Assembly: GCF_042655385.1 (NCBI RefSeq) | Contig: NZ_JBHSMA010000017.1 | Location: 1 to 64,000 of the forward strand | Length of the DNA: 64,000 nucleotides | DNA from: Larkinella bovis | GTDB taxonomy: Bacteria; Bacteroidota; Bacteroidia; Cytophagales; Spirosomataceae | Direction of reading: 5' to 3' | In this document: positions 8,048 through 17,005 of the stretch, one piece after another | Position numbering within the stretch: the stretch's first letter is position 1 | How the letters are laid out: every line of letters begins with the position of its first letter | Notes under the pieces: generated by a model | What the model was told of the DNA's origin: nothing | Database searches by the model: none | Seen by the model: only the letters and a program-made list of their open reading frames with translations | Program-made: the position numbers and the translations under genes

Positions 8048-10411
8048 ATGTTCTGGCACCGCGTTTCGGATTTCATTCTAAAAAATCGCATCCTCCTGCT
8101 CATTGTCATTTTTGTAGGAACGGTTTTCATGGCGTACCAGGTTACCCGGATTCAACTCTCCTATGAAGTCGCCCGGATTCTTCCGTCGAACGACCCTGAT
8201 TTTGAACTCTACGAATCTTTCAAAAAACGGTTTGGTGAAGACGGCAGCGTGATGGTCGTCGGAATCGAAACCCCGGACCTCTACAAGCTCCCGGTTTTCA
8301 ACGGCTGGTACCAGCTGAACCAGGATCTTAAAAAATCGCCCGGTGTACAGACCGTGCTTTCGGCCGCCAGTCTGGTTCGGATTGTCCGCAACGACAGCAT
8401 CAAACAGTTTCAGGTTTTCCCGATTACCCCCCGCCCCCTGATCTCCCAGGCCGAAGCCGACAGTATTCGGTCTCTGGTGGCGTCCCTGCCTTTTTATCAG
8501 GGTTTTGTCGCCGACAGCGCCGGGAAGGCGCACCTGATGGCGATTACGTTCAACCAGAAAACACTCAATACCAAAGACCGACTCGGTTTTGTGCTCGAAA
8601 TTGAGAAAAAGGTCCGGGCGTTCGGTGCCAAACACAACATCCCGGTTCATCTGTCGGGGATGCCCTACATCCGGACCAAATTTACGGGCAAGGTCAGCAA
8701 CGAAATGGTGCTGTTCATGGGGCTGGCATTTGCCGTTACGGCCGTTATCCTGCTCTTTTTTTTCCGGTCTATTGTGGCGGTTTTGGCCGCCATCAGCATC
8801 GTCGGCGTCGGCGTGGTCTGGTCGCTCGGTTTTCTGGTGCTGTTCGGGTATAAAATCACCTTGCTGACGGGTCTGCTGCCGCCCCTGATCATTGTCATCG
8901 GGATTCCCAATACGATTTTCCTGATCAATAAATATTTCGAAGAATACAGCCAGCACGGCGACAAAGTCCGGGCGCTCAACATCGCCACCGAAGCTATTGG
9001 CGAAATGACGTTTTTTGCCAACGTCACCACGGCCATCGGTTTTTTTGTCTTTTATTTTGCCAGCAGCCCCATGCTCGCCCAGTTTGGCTTAGTGGCAGCT
9101 TTGGGCGTTGTGGTTACCTATGTAATTTGCCTGATTCTGATTCCGATTGTTTTCGGGTATTTACCCGAGCCATCGTCGCGGCAACGCGGGCATATGGAAA
9201 GTCGCTGGGTGGTTTCGTTTCTCACCTGGGTCAACAAGACCGTACACCATCGTCGGCGGGTCGTCTACGCCGTGATCGGGATTCTGGTGGTCGTCAGCCT
9301 GATAGGCGCTTTGCAAATTAAGGCCGTCGGTTACGTTGTCGATGACCTGCCGAAGAACGATCCAATTTATACGGACCTTAAATTCTTCGAAAAGAATTTT
9401 CGTGGTGTGCTGCCTTTTGAAGTATCGGTTGATACCCGCCAGCCCGGCCGGGTGCTGACGCCCCCCACCCTGACCAAGATGCGGTTATTGCAGCGGGAGT
9501 TTGAAAAATATCCGGAATTCACGCGCCCGCTGTCGGTGGTCGAAGCCGCCAAGTTTCTCTACCAGTCCTACCGCGGGGGGGATCCGAAATATTACGTCTT
9601 GCCGGGGGCACTCGAAATGGGCAAGCTGGCAGCCTATGCGCCCCAGATGCAGGGGCAGGGCAATGTCTTCAAAGGCTTTCTGGACAGCACCCGCCGGTAT
9701 ACGCGTGTCAGTTTTCAGATGGCCGATGTCGGTACGGTCCGCATCCGTGAGTTGCTCACGAAGCTCCAGCCCAAAGTCGATTCCATTTTCAACATCGACG
9801 CCGAAACCGGCAAGCGGGTTTCCAACGGCGATATGTACGACGTTCGGATTACGGGCAGCAGTACCATTTTCACGAAAGGCAATGAGTATCTGGTCGATAA
9901 CCTGAAGGAAAGTGTTTATCTGGCGGTCATTCTGATTACGGCCCTGCTGGCCCTGCTGCTGCGCGATGTTCGAACCGTGATCATCTGTTCGCTCCCGCGC
10001 ATCGTTCCGCTGATCATCACGGCGGGAATTATGGGCTTTTTTGGCATTCGGCTCAAACCGTCGACGATTCTGATTTTCAGTGTGGCTTTCGGGATTGCCT
10101 CCGACGGAACGATTTACTTTGTGGCCCGTTACCGCGAAGAACTCCGGCGCGGACTGAGCATTTCCAAAGCGATTTCCAACACCATTCATCAGGCCGGAAT
10201 CAGCATGATTTATACCGCCTTCATTCTGTTTGCCGGTTTTGCCATCTTTGCCTTCTCGACCTTCCAGGGAACCGTTGCGCTGGGTGTGCTGGTGTCGATC
10301 ACGCTTCTGATGGGCATGGCGGCCAACCTCATTCTGCTTCCGGCTTTCCTGCTCTCGCTCGACAAACGAAAAAGTCGCAAGGCATTGATCAACAACGAAA
10401 GCCCGGTCTGA
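8048..10411 (+). CDS. MMPL/RND-superfamily transporter
   Basis: The protein has 787 residues from the ATG at 8048. It has the RND layout: one N-terminal membrane helix (RILLLIVIFVGTVFMAYQV), a soluble loop with the family-typical ARILPSNDPDFELY, a block of five helices around residues 200-390, then a second copy of the pattern (helix VVYAVIGILVVVSLIGALQI, loop with DDLPKNDPIYTDL, and a C-terminal helix block). This single-gene type belongs to the hydrophobe/lipid exporter branch rather than the tripartite drug pumps, and no membrane-fusion partner lies next to it. The frame is open to a TTG at 7970, but MFWHRVSDFILKNR matches where relatives begin and a promoter box lies between. The cargo is unknown. 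Confidence 0.85.
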   Translation: MFWHRVSDFILKNRILLLIVIFVGTVFMAYQVTRIQLSYEVARILPSNDPDFELYESFKKRFGEDGSVMVVGIETPDLYKLPVFNGWYQLNQDLKKSPGVQTVLSAASLVRIVRNDSIKQFQVFPITPRPLISQAEADSIRSLVASLPFYQGFVADSAGKAHLMAITFNQKTLNTKDRLGFVLEIEKKVRAFGAKHNIPVHLSGMPYIRTKFTGKVSNEMVLFMGLAFAVTAVILLFFFRSIVAVLAAISIVGVGVVWSLGFLVLFGYKITLLTGLLPPLIIVIGIPNTIFLINKYFEEYSQHGDKVRALNIATEAIGEMTFFANVTTAIGFFVFYFASSPMLAQFGLVAALGVVVTYVICLILIPIVFGYLPEPSSRQRGHMESRWVVSFLTWVNKTVHHRRRVVYAVIGILVVVSLIGALQIKAVGYVVDDLPKNDPIYTDLKFFEKNFRGVLPFEVSVDTRQPGRVLTPPTLTKMRLLQREFEKYPEFTRPLSVVEAAKFLYQSYRGGDPKYYVLPGALEMGKLAAYAPQMQGQGNVFKGFLDSTRRYTRVSFQMADVGTVRIRELLTKLQPKVDSIFNIDAETGKRVSNGDMYDVRITGSSTIFTKGNEYLVDNLKESVYLAVILITALLALLLRDVRTVIICSLPRIVPLIITAGIMGFFGIRLKPSTILIFSVAFGIASDGTIYFVARYREELRRGLSISKAISNTIHQAGISMIYTAFILFAGFAIFAFSTFQGTVALGVLVSITLLMGMAANLILLPAFLLSLDKRKSRKALINNESPV

Positions 10412-10548
10412 GACGGCGTTCACCACACCGGGTCCTTGTTCTTCAGAAAAGGGCGGTTTTGTCCGCCGTCGCCACTAATTTATCAGGCCAATAAACCGAA
10501 CTACGATCCTGCGGTTATTGGCTTAATAGCCAGGAAGAAACCAGTAAC

Positions 10549-10692
10549 ATGCTTCAATTTAATGCGTACCATCCTTCGCTCGACTACATTGTCTATTCAG
10601 AATCGGACGGTAGTTACACGGCCAACCCCGTGGCCGCGCTTATTCTGACCGGTCGACGGAAAGATGTGACCTTTCTCTATTTTTACAATTAA
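10549..10692 (+). CDS. Small 47-residue protein of unknown function
   Basis: A short frame beginning MLQFNAYHPSLDYIVYSE and ending LYFYN is complete from ATG to TAA. It has varied, protein-like composition rather than the low-complexity look of a shadow frame. It is aromatic-rich (six Tyr, four Phe) with no signal peptide or membrane segment. It stands alone between the transporter and the MFS gene, and a strong terminator follows seven bases after its stop, which is what an expressed mini-gene would have. I do not recognise a family. Confidence 0.5.
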   Translation: MLQFNAYHPSLDYIVYSESDGSYTANPVAALILTGRRKDVTFLYFYN

Positions 10693-10699
10693 AAAACAA

Positions 10700-10722
10700 C
10701 GCCCGGCGGTATCCGTCGGGCG
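10700..10722 (+). terminator. Intrinsic terminator after the 47-residue gene
   Basis: A 10-bp stem, CGCCCGGCGG with CCGTCGGGCG (one G-U pair), closes on a three-base loop at 10710-10712. A pyrimidine-rich tract TGTCTGCTTTCTT follows, and an A-run precedes it. It could serve the small plus-strand gene and perhaps the converging MFS gene. Confidence 0.75.
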
Positions 10723-10871
10723 TGTCTGCTTTCTTAACCGTAACATTTTAGTCGTGCGAAAACCTTTAAACGCGCTCAAATGTACGGTTTTTTGTTCGAA
10801 TATAATATACTTATCGCATATTTTTAAAAACATATTTATCTTATATCATATCCTTGGCTGGTAGTCGTTCG

Positions 10872-12350
10872 TTAATTGTCTGCCTTCACCCCGGATGCAT
10901 CCGACACCAGCGGAGGAGAAGCCGGCAGAACGGTATTTCCCCGGCTAAAGGAGATCAGCGCCCCGACCAGGACCAGACCCGTCATCGTCAGATACGTATA
11001 ATGCATCCCCCGTAATTGGGCCGTAATGGATTCAGACTCCAGCCCTTCGGCCAAAGCAAACCGGTTGCGGGAACTGTACCAAACGGCAGCCGCCAGGGCA
11101 ATGCCGACCACAAACCCCAGGTTTCGCATAAAGGCAATCATACTGCTGGCGATTCCCCGCTGGGCAACGGGCGCCGAATTGAGGGCACTGCTGCTGTTAG
11201 GCGACTGAAACAGCCCAAATCCCAGACTAACCAGCGCCGTGCGCCAGACCACATCGGTCCAGATCCAGTGGCTATCCAGAAACGAAAGGGCAAAATAACC
11301 GCAGGCCGCGATCAACAGGCCGGTACTGGACAACCAGCGCGTCGAAATTCGGCTGGACAGGTAACCGCCCAGCGGAGCCACCAGGCTCAGGGTCACCGGA
11401 CCGGCCAGTAACACCAGGCCCGCCCGATCGGGCGTAAGATCCAGCACCTGTTGCAGAAAAAAAGGAATAACGAACAGATTGCCGCCCGAAGCCAGAAAAC
11501 CGCAAAAAGCAGCCAGAATGGCTGCCGTATAGGGCCGAATCCGGAACAGGCTCAACTGGAGCATCGGTTCCTGCACCCGGTTTTCCCAGAACAAAAACAG
11601 CAGCAGCAAGACCAGGCCGGTGGACAACGACGCCACCACGAACGGGTGATTCCAGCCGTAGTGCGGGTCCGAGCCAAAATCCAGACCGGTGAGCAGCGTG
11701 GTTACGCCCACCAGAAACAGACCCGCTCCCACCAGATCGAAGCGTTGGCCCGGCATCTTCGGGCTCTCGGGCAGGATGGCCCACGCCCGCCAGATGGCCA
11801 GCAAGCCAATCGGTACATTCACAAAAAAGATACTGGACCAGCCGAATTTCGCCAGCAGAAAACCGCCGATCACCGGTCCGGCGCTGGAGCCAGCCGCGAC
11901 CACCGAGCCCATGATGCCCATCGCCTGCCCGCGTTCGTGGGGTGCAAAGGTATCCCCGATGATGGCCGGTCCTACGGCGTAAATCATGGCCGCACCCAAC
12001 CCCTGCACCACCCGAAAACCTACCAGCGACCAGAGGTTCCAGGCCAGTCCGCAAAGCAGCGACCCCAGCACGAACACGCAGAAACCGGAAATATAAATCT
12101 GCCGCCGGCCCACCCAGTCGGAGATTTTCCCCATGATGAGCAGCGTGCTGGTGGTGGTCAAGAGGTAACAGATTACAATCCACTCGACGCTGTCGCCCGC
12201 GCCCAGTTCCCGCCGGATGGTGGGCAGCGCAATATTGACAATACTGCTGTCGAGCGTGGACATGAACGTACCAAACATGAGGGTCCCCAGAATCAGCCAT
12301 TTGCGGGAAGATGTCGGTGGTGGACCAGTAGTGGGAGCAGACACACGCAA
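10872..12350 (-). CDS. MFS drug-efflux transporter, DHA2 (14-helix) family
   Basis: This 492-residue inner-membrane proton antiporter resembles the EmrB/QacA group. It starts with a cytosolic tail and helix 1 (WLILGTLMFGTFMSTLDSSI), carrying the STLDSSIVNIALPTI pattern that marks this family. The loop 2-3 motif appears as GKISDWVGRRQIY, and motif C-like GPVIGGFLL in helix 5 marks antiporters. About 14 hydrophobic segments fit the length. It stands alone, without an EmrA-like partner, and is followed on the other side of a short gap by the DUF4286 gene in the same orientation, so the two may be co-transcribed. Substrate unknown. Confidence 0.9.
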   Translation of the reverse strand: MRVSAPTTGPPPTSSRKWLILGTLMFGTFMSTLDSSIVNIALPTIRRELGAGDSVEWIVICYLLTTTSTLLIMGKISDWVGRRQIYISGFCVFVLGSLLCGLAWNLWSLVGFRVVQGLGAAMIYAVGPAIIGDTFAPHERGQAMGIMGSVVAAGSSAGPVIGGFLLAKFGWSSIFFVNVPIGLLAIWRAWAILPESPKMPGQRFDLVGAGLFLVGVTTLLTGLDFGSDPHYGWNHPFVVASLSTGLVLLLLFLFWENRVQEPMLQLSLFRIRPYTAAILAAFCGFLASGGNLFVIPFFLQQVLDLTPDRAGLVLLAGPVTLSLVAPLGGYLSSRISTRWLSSTGLLIAACGYFALSFLDSHWIWTDVVWRTALVSLGFGLFQSPNSSSALNSAPVAQRGIASSMIAFMRNLGFVVGIALAAAVWYSSRNRFALAEGLESESITAQLRGMHYTYLTMTGLVLVGALISFSRGNTVLPASPPLVSDASGVKADN

Positions 12351-12423
12351 AACCGTTAATTCCGTGGTATAACCGGGCCAGGCCGGTTCTTGTTCTTAAC
12401 AGACCACTCACGAATTCGCCGTT

Positions 12424-12726
12424 TTACACCTCTTCCAGCAGACTCTGAAACGTGACGTATTGATTGCCAAACCGTTGCTGGAGTTTTTCCAGCAAGGCAT
12501 CCGAATGATATTTTTGAAAACGGAAGAAATCCAGCTTGCTCCGGAACGAATACTGAAAAGTATAGGTCGCCCCGTTATTATCGACTTCGGTCAGCAGGTG
12601 CAGGATTTTATGGTCCAGCGGCAGCCCGGTTGCCAGCACCGCCGGCTGGTGCTCGGTCCGCATCCAGTGTAACCATTCGCGCTCGACGGCCTTGTCGATG
12701 TTTACTGTTAAGTTGTAAAGAATCAT
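12424..12726 (-). CDS. DUF4286 family protein
   Basis: This is a 100-residue soluble protein of the DUF4286 family, common in Bacteroidota and of unknown biochemical role. It begins MILYNLTVNIDKAVEREWLH, the usual family start, then WMRTEHQPAVLATG and a C-terminal FGNQYVTFQSLLEEV. The fold is expected to be a ferredoxin-like dimeric alpha/beta barrel. The open frame runs seven codons further upstream, but the internal ATG at 12726 matches the family start. It precedes the MFS exporter in the same direction with a ~70-base gap. Confidence 0.85.
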   Translation of the reverse strand: MILYNLTVNIDKAVEREWLHWMRTEHQPAVLATGLPLDHKILHLLTEVDNNGATYTFQYSFRSKLDFFRFQKYHSDALLEKLQQRFGNQYVTFQSLLEEV

Positions 12727-12881
12727 GAAAGCGAATAAAGAAGTCAATCAATAGACAAAGAACGCCCGTTCCCGAGGATTTAACAGCAAATTCCCGGTTT
12801 TTGTCCGCAATCTTCCTCTGTTTCTCGTCCGATGTAGCCGCAAATGTTGTTTCTTTGCCATCAGACAAATCCTTCTCACTC

Positions 12882-13337
12882 ATGTATAATATTTTACTTC
12901 ACCTACATTCGGGACTTCGCTGGGTTGTATTGTTGCTGTTGCTCGCTGCTATCGCCACCGCATTTCGGAAATGGCAGGGCCGCGATGAATACACGGCAGG
13001 CGACAACAAATTGTACGTCTTTGCCATGGTTGCCACGCACACCCAATTCCTGATCGGCCTGATCCTGTATTTCCTCAGCCCCAAAGTAGGTATCGGTACG
13101 GGTATGGACTTCGGCACGATCATGCGCGAGAGCCTGTACCGGTTTTACACCGTCGAACACATCGTGGGCATGCTGATCGCAGTAGTCCTGATCACCATCG
13201 GGCGGTCGAAATCACGGCGGCTCAATGGCCCGATTCAGAAACACCGCACAGTTTTCATTTTCTTCGGTCTGGGGCTGCTCGTTATTCTGGCTTCCATTCC
13301 CTGGCCATTCCGTATTCCCGGCGCGGGCTGGTTTTAA
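12882..13337 (+). CDS. Small four-helix membrane protein (cytochrome-b-like)
   Basis: The 151-residue protein starts at ATG 12882 (MYNILLHLHSGLRWVVL). Four hydrophobic helices are visible: LRWVVLLLLLAAIATAF, YVFAMVATHTQFLIGLILYF, VEHIVGMLIAVVLITIG, and TVFIFFGLGLLVILASIPW. Conserved-looking histidines lie in helix 1 (HLHSGLRW), helix 2 (THTQF) and helix 3 (EHIVG), which could ligate heme; Bacteroidota homologues are often labelled cytochrome B. The frame extends 27 codons upstream to another ATG, but the N-terminus chosen begins right at the first helix. It is divergent from the DUF4286 gene. Heme binding is inference. Confidence 0.75.
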   Translation: MYNILLHLHSGLRWVVLLLLLAAIATAFRKWQGRDEYTAGDNKLYVFAMVATHTQFLIGLILYFLSPKVGIGTGMDFGTIMRESLYRFYTVEHIVGMLIAVVLITIGRSKSRRLNGPIQKHRTVFIFFGLGLLVILASIPWPFRIPGAGWF

Positions 13338-13722
13338 CGGTCGGGCCGGAACGGAAGTCCAGAGAGCGGGTCCGTTGGTTGTTCCTGGGTGACGCTTTTC
13401 GTTTTCTGCCCATGCCCCCAGCGCTCCGTACCGAACGGCCCTAAACCGGATTCAGCCCAATGCCGCTGAACGGGAGGAGATTAAGTCGGAACTAAGGCTT
13501 CCACTGGCTGTGCTGACCATCCGGGATGCCCCTTCGCGAAGGCCTTTCAGCCCGGCTAACCGGGCTTAGTATGCATGAAATCCGAAACCGTTCGTCAATT
13601 TTCTGGCGGTTTCGGATTTAATTGTTTATAGCTTTCGGTTTACGATTTCGGTGAGCGGCCTTCATACACCGCGTCTATCAACCCACCGTAACCTGAAAAC
13701 CATACTTTTACTACCACACACC
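13338..13722. other. Intergenic region with palindromes and hairpins
   Basis: No gene with a start codon is seen, although one plus-strand frame stays open from about 13391 to 13569. The right half holds a cluster of symmetric elements: the 12-bp palindrome CCTTCGCGAAGG at 13531-13542, a hairpin AGCCCGG-CTAA-CCGGGCT at 13549-13566, and the 13-bp stem described separately at 13578-13619. Confidence 0.55.
13578..13619. terminator. Long-stem hairpin, probable terminator of the membrane-protein gene
   Basis: A perfect 13-bp stem (13578-13590 with 13607-13619) surrounds a 16-base loop, with TTAATTG following. It lies ~240 bases after the stop of the four-helix gene and ~100 bases before the next start, so it could end the first transcript. 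The T-run is weak. Confidence 0.5.
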
Positions 13723-14895
13723 ATGATCAAAACCCGTCCTTTACCCCTTGCACCAGACCAGCAACTACGGAATATTGGCTGGAACTGGATGCTCGGTACC
13801 GATACGCTATCATATTTAACCAACGAAGTGGTGGTGGTCAGCCCGGCGGAAGCGGACGCGTATTACGAAGCGGCCAATCAACTCTTTGAAATGCTGGTCG
13901 AAGCCGGTCAACACGTGATCGACCACAACCGGTTCAGCGAACTGGGCATTCCGGCCAACCTCGTCGAGCTAATCAAACTGTCGTGGAACGATGAGCGGAA
14001 TATTCAACTCTACGGCCGGTTTGATCTGGCGGGTGGCATCGATGGGCACCCGATTAAACTGATTGAATTCAACGCCGACACGGCCACCTGCATTCCCGAA
14101 ACAGCCGTGGTTCAATACGCCCATCTGCGCGCCAACGGACTGGACGAGGAGCGCCAGTTTAATTCGGTGTATGAAACGCTGGTTACGCAGTTCCGCGAAA
14201 TCCGGACGCAGAACAGCGACCGGGAGCCGACCCTGCTCCTGTCGGCCATGCGCGGTTTTCCGGAAGACGACAGCAACGTGGCGGTGCTGGGCGAAGCCGC
14301 CCGCGAAGCCGGTTTTACGGTTGATTTCGAATACATCGATAAAGTTGAATTTTCGGCGGGGGAAGGCATTTTCCGGCAAAATCCGGAAACCGGTCATTTC
14401 GAAAAATTCGATTTCTGGTTCAAGTTACTGCCCTGGGAATACATCGGGTACGAAGAACCCGACCTCGCCCAGATTTTGACCAATGCCGTCCGTCAGCGCC
14501 AGGTCGTCGTGCTCAATCCGGCGTATTCGCTGCTGTTTCAGTCAAAATACATCCTGAAAATTCTCTGGGAATTGTATCCCTATCATCCGCTGCTGCTCCA
14601 GACCGAAAACCGCCCGCTGACCGACCGGCCTTTCGTCGAGAAAGTGCTGTTCGGGCGCGAAGGAGCCAACGTCCGGATTCTGGATGAGCAGGGACGCGTC
14701 CAGGCTGAAGCCGACGGAGAGTACGATGAACACCCTAAAATCTACCAGGAGTATGTCGATTTCCCGACCGATGCCGCCGGAAACCACTACCAGGCCGGAG
14801 TGTTTTTCGCGGGTGAAGGCTGCGGGCTGGGCTTCCGGCGCGGGGGCGTGATTCTGGACAATAGCGCCCAGTTTGTCGGCCATGTGGTGGAATAA
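13723..14895 (+). CDS. Glutathionylspermidine synthase-like ATP-grasp protein
   Basis: The 390-residue cytoplasmic protein matches the glutathionylspermidine synthase C-terminal (ATP-grasp) family. Near the N-terminus is IGWNWMLGTDTLSYL. The substrate/ATP-site pattern GRFDLAGG...IKLIEFNADTATCIPE is characteristic, as are DFWFKLLPWEYIGYEEPDL, VVLNPAYSLLFQSKYILKIL and the C-terminal SAQFVG. It lacks the N-terminal amidase half of E. coli Gss, so it is a stand-alone ligase-like domain whose amine and acid substrates are unknown. The start was set at ATG 13723 (MIKTRPLPLAPDQQ); the frame is open 24 codons further up without family-like sequence. It is monocistronic. Confidence 0.85.
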   Translation: MIKTRPLPLAPDQQLRNIGWNWMLGTDTLSYLTNEVVVVSPAEADAYYEAANQLFEMLVEAGQHVIDHNRFSELGIPANLVELIKLSWNDERNIQLYGRFDLAGGIDGHPIKLIEFNADTATCIPETAVVQYAHLRANGLDEERQFNSVYETLVTQFREIRTQNSDREPTLLLSAMRGFPEDDSNVAVLGEAAREAGFTVDFEYIDKVEFSAGEGIFRQNPETGHFEKFDFWFKLLPWEYIGYEEPDLAQILTNAVRQRQVVVLNPAYSLLFQSKYILKILWELYPYHPLLLQTENRPLTDRPFVEKVLFGREGANVRILDEQGRVQAEADGEYDEHPKIYQEYVDFPTDAAGNHYQAGVFFAGEGCGLGFRRGGVILDNSAQFVGHVVE

Positions 14896-14928
14896 ATAGT
14901 CGAACCAGCATCGATGCTACGATCCCGT

Positions 14929-14948
14929 CTGTTAACATTTCTTAACAG
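14929..14948 (+). terminator. Small hairpin after the ATP-grasp gene
   Basis: CTGTTAA and TTAACAG form a perfect 7-bp stem around the loop CATTTC, 34 bases after the stop. The palindrome AGCATCGATGCT lies just before it at 14907-14918. There is no T-run, so a terminator role is only possible. Confidence 0.3.
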
Positions 14949-14969
14949 GCCGAAGTCCATGAATCCCTG

Positions 14970-14977
14970 CATCTTTG
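14970..14977 (+). promoter_or_regulatory. Probable Bacteroidota -7 promoter box (CATCTTTG)
   Basis: CATCTTTG matches the TTTG half of the TAnnTTTG element and sits 27 bases before the ATG of the alpha/beta hydrolase gene, the usual distance for this phylum. Confidence 0.4.
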
Positions 14978-15004
14978 CCGGAACGTTAACATCCTGCCCG
15001 GCCG

Positions 15005-16042
15005 ATGAGACTTTTTCTGGTTTCCATTTTTCTATTTGGCTCCCTGAAGGCATTCGGGCAGTATAGCCAACGACAGGTCGGCCGGTGTACGGTTTTTACC
15101 ATTCCGTTTGAAAACGACTCCGCTACGTTTGCGGTAAATGTACCCCCGGCGGAATTAAAAGCGCCAAAGGCTATTCTCCTTTTCAGACAAGGTTCTTTAC
15201 CAATTCCCCTGTTTACGAAAGATTCCAAATCGCAGGTACCCGCGCTAACCGAGTTACCCGGTACATTTTCCACGTATAAAGCCGAGTATTATAGCATCAT
15301 CATTGCCAAACCGGGCGTTCCGCTGGTTGTCGACGAATCGTACCTCGACTCCCTGTTTTCATCCTCGCACTCCGCCAGGCGAAACTCATTTTCGGCCACC
15401 TATTTTGCGCATAATTACCTGGATTACTACGTCCGCCAAACGAATGCGGTTTTAGCTTTTTTAGTACAACAGCCTTGGGTGGATGCAAAGCGGGTCGCGC
15501 TGGTGGGTGGTTCGGAAGGGTACCATGTGGCCATTAAAACCGCCTATACCAATCCAAAAGTAACGCACCTTGTCGCTTTTTCGGGGAGTTTGGAAGGCCG
15601 GTTGCAGGGAATGATCCGAACGGAAAGAACAAAAGGGTATACCGGCGAATACACGCAGGAAGAAGCGCAGCGCCGGGTCGAGGAATTGCAAAAAGAGTGG
15701 GTTGCCATTTGTGCCGATTCGCTGAATACCCGCTCAATTACGGGCGATCCAAACCGGACCATGTACTCTTTTTCACATAACCAGAACATCAACTATCTGC
15801 TTGCGCTCACGATCCCGATCTGCATCGTTTATGGCGCAGCTGATGTCCACGCCCATTCGAACGATATTCTTCCGCTGGAATTCGCCCGCCGGAAAAAGAC
15901 CAATTTAACCGTAAAAGTATACCCCGGCCATGATCACACGTTTCACAAAATCACCTACGATTCGGCGGGAAAAGCGATTCGCAAGGCGTATAACGGCGAG
16001 CAGGTGCAGCACGATTATTTGGAGTGGCTAATGCAGCACTGA
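15005..16042 (+). CDS. Secreted alpha/beta-hydrolase-fold protein
   Basis: The 345-residue protein begins with a signal peptide (MRLFLVSIFLFGSLKAFGQ, cleavage likely after AFG), so it acts in the periplasm or outside. A nucleophile-elbow motif GGSEG (in VALVGGSEGYHVA, near residue 167) gives the catalytic Ser. YGAADVHAH near residue 278 supplies the likely Asp, and PGHDHTF near residue 305 the His. An insertion rich in E and R (residues ~205-240, TQEEAQRRVEELQKEW) probably forms the lid. Peptidase, esterase and acyl-transfer functions are all possible; it looks closest to the dienelactone/prolyl-peptidase-like branch. It converges on the SDR gene, whose stop is 15 bases away. Confidence 0.75.
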   Translation: MRLFLVSIFLFGSLKAFGQYSQRQVGRCTVFTIPFENDSATFAVNVPPAELKAPKAILLFRQGSLPIPLFTKDSKSQVPALTELPGTFSTYKAEYYSIIIAKPGVPLVVDESYLDSLFSSSHSARRNSFSATYFAHNYLDYYVRQTNAVLAFLVQQPWVDAKRVALVGGSEGYHVAIKTAYTNPKVTHLVAFSGSLEGRLQGMIRTERTKGYTGEYTQEEAQRRVEELQKEWVAICADSLNTRSITGDPNRTMYSFSHNQNINYLLALTIPICIVYGAADVHAHSNDILPLEFARRKKTNLTVKVYPGHDHTFHKITYDSAGKAIRKAYNGEQVQHDYLEWLMQH

Positions 16043-16057
16043 GCTTTGGGGATGGGC

Positions 16058-16855
16058 TTACCCCATCAGCAGCGACTCCGCTCCGTCGATCCAGATCGGT
16101 GTGCCGGTGATGTGGCTGGCCCGGTCCGACGCCAGAAACACCACCAATTCGGCCACCTGTTCGCTGGAGCCGGGTTGGCCGTCGGTCAGTGGAATGGTGC
16201 CCTCCGGAAATTCGACCGGTTCTTTGGCCGACTCAATGTCGCGTTTTTCGGTGCTGTCGTCGATCTCGGTTTTGATCGCTCCGGGGCAAATAACGTTCAC
16301 CCGGATGCGGTGCTTGGCCAGTTCCAGCGCGGCCATTTTCGTAAACGCTACCTGCCCGGCTTTGGTGGTTGAATAGGCGGTCGCACCCGTGTTACTGAAA
16401 ATCCGCGTGCCGTTGACCGACGAGGTAATGATGATCGAGCCACCGGTTTCTTTCAGCAGCGGAACAGCGTATTTCACCGTCAGGAACGTTCCCCGCAGAT
16501 TGATGGTCATGGTTTTGTCCCATTCATCGGGTTCCAGTTCTTCGATCGGTGCCCATACCCCGTTGATGCCGGCGTTGGCGAAAACGATGTGCAACCCGCC
16601 AAACTGGTTTTGTAGTTCCGCAAAGGCGTTCTGCATTTCGTCCGGTTTGGCAATGTCGGCCAGCAGGGCAATGGCTTCGCCCCCCTCCTGCCGAATCTGC
16701 CGAACCGTTTGCTGCAATTCGCTGTTGGTGCGGCCCAGAGCAGCCACACGCGCTCCACGGCGCGCCAGTAACAAAGCTGCGGCTTTGCCAATTCCCGAAC
16801 CCGCCCCTGTTACCAATGCTACTTTTCCGGTAAATTCCTTATCTTGACTCGTCAT
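16058..16855 (-). CDS. SDR-family NAD(P)-dependent oxidoreductase
   Basis: This 265-residue classical short-chain dehydrogenase has the cofactor motif TGAGSGIG near residue 16, the FANAGINGVW stretch corresponding to NAG, the catalytic Ser in IIITSSVNGT, and the catalytic AYSTTKAG (Tyr and Lys four apart). The C-terminal part is VNVICPGAIKTEI and HITGTPIWIDG. Glucose-1-dehydrogenase-like and 3-oxoacyl reductase-like members share this pattern, so the substrate is open. It is cytoplasmic and divergent from the DoxX-like gene at 17006. The start at 16855 gives a usual-length N-terminus. Confidence 0.9.
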   Translation of the reverse strand: MTSQDKEFTGKVALVTGAGSGIGKAAALLLARRGARVAALGRTNSELQQTVRQIRQEGGEAIALLADIAKPDEMQNAFAELQNQFGGLHIVFANAGINGVWAPIEELEPDEWDKTMTINLRGTFLTVKYAVPLLKETGGSIIITSSVNGTRIFSNTGATAYSTTKAGQVAFTKMAALELAKHRIRVNVICPGAIKTEIDDSTEKRDIESAKEPVEFPEGTIPLTDGQPGSSEQVAELVVFLASDRASHITGTPIWIDGAESLLMG

Positions 16856-17005
16856 CTGGTTTCAAGTTGTATTGCCCTCTGCCTATCTACCCGGACCTTG
16901 CTCGTTTTGTTAGAAAATCCTTGTTTTCTTTTTAAACTTCCTATCCAATGTCCAATTTGGAGCTGGTTTAAACCCAGGCTGTTCCCGCCTAACCGTCTCG
17001 CATCC

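Noticed and set aside
11272..12411. 379-codon minus-strand frame overlapping the MFS gene in another frame
   Set aside because: Same-strand shadow; the frame at 10872-12350 has the full set of DHA2 motifs and membrane helices.
13391..13569. Open plus-strand frame containing ALNRIQPNAAEREEIKSEL
   Set aside because: It has no start codon in reach and ends in a hairpin; it could be a gene remnant, but no family is recognisable, so it was not called a pseudogene.
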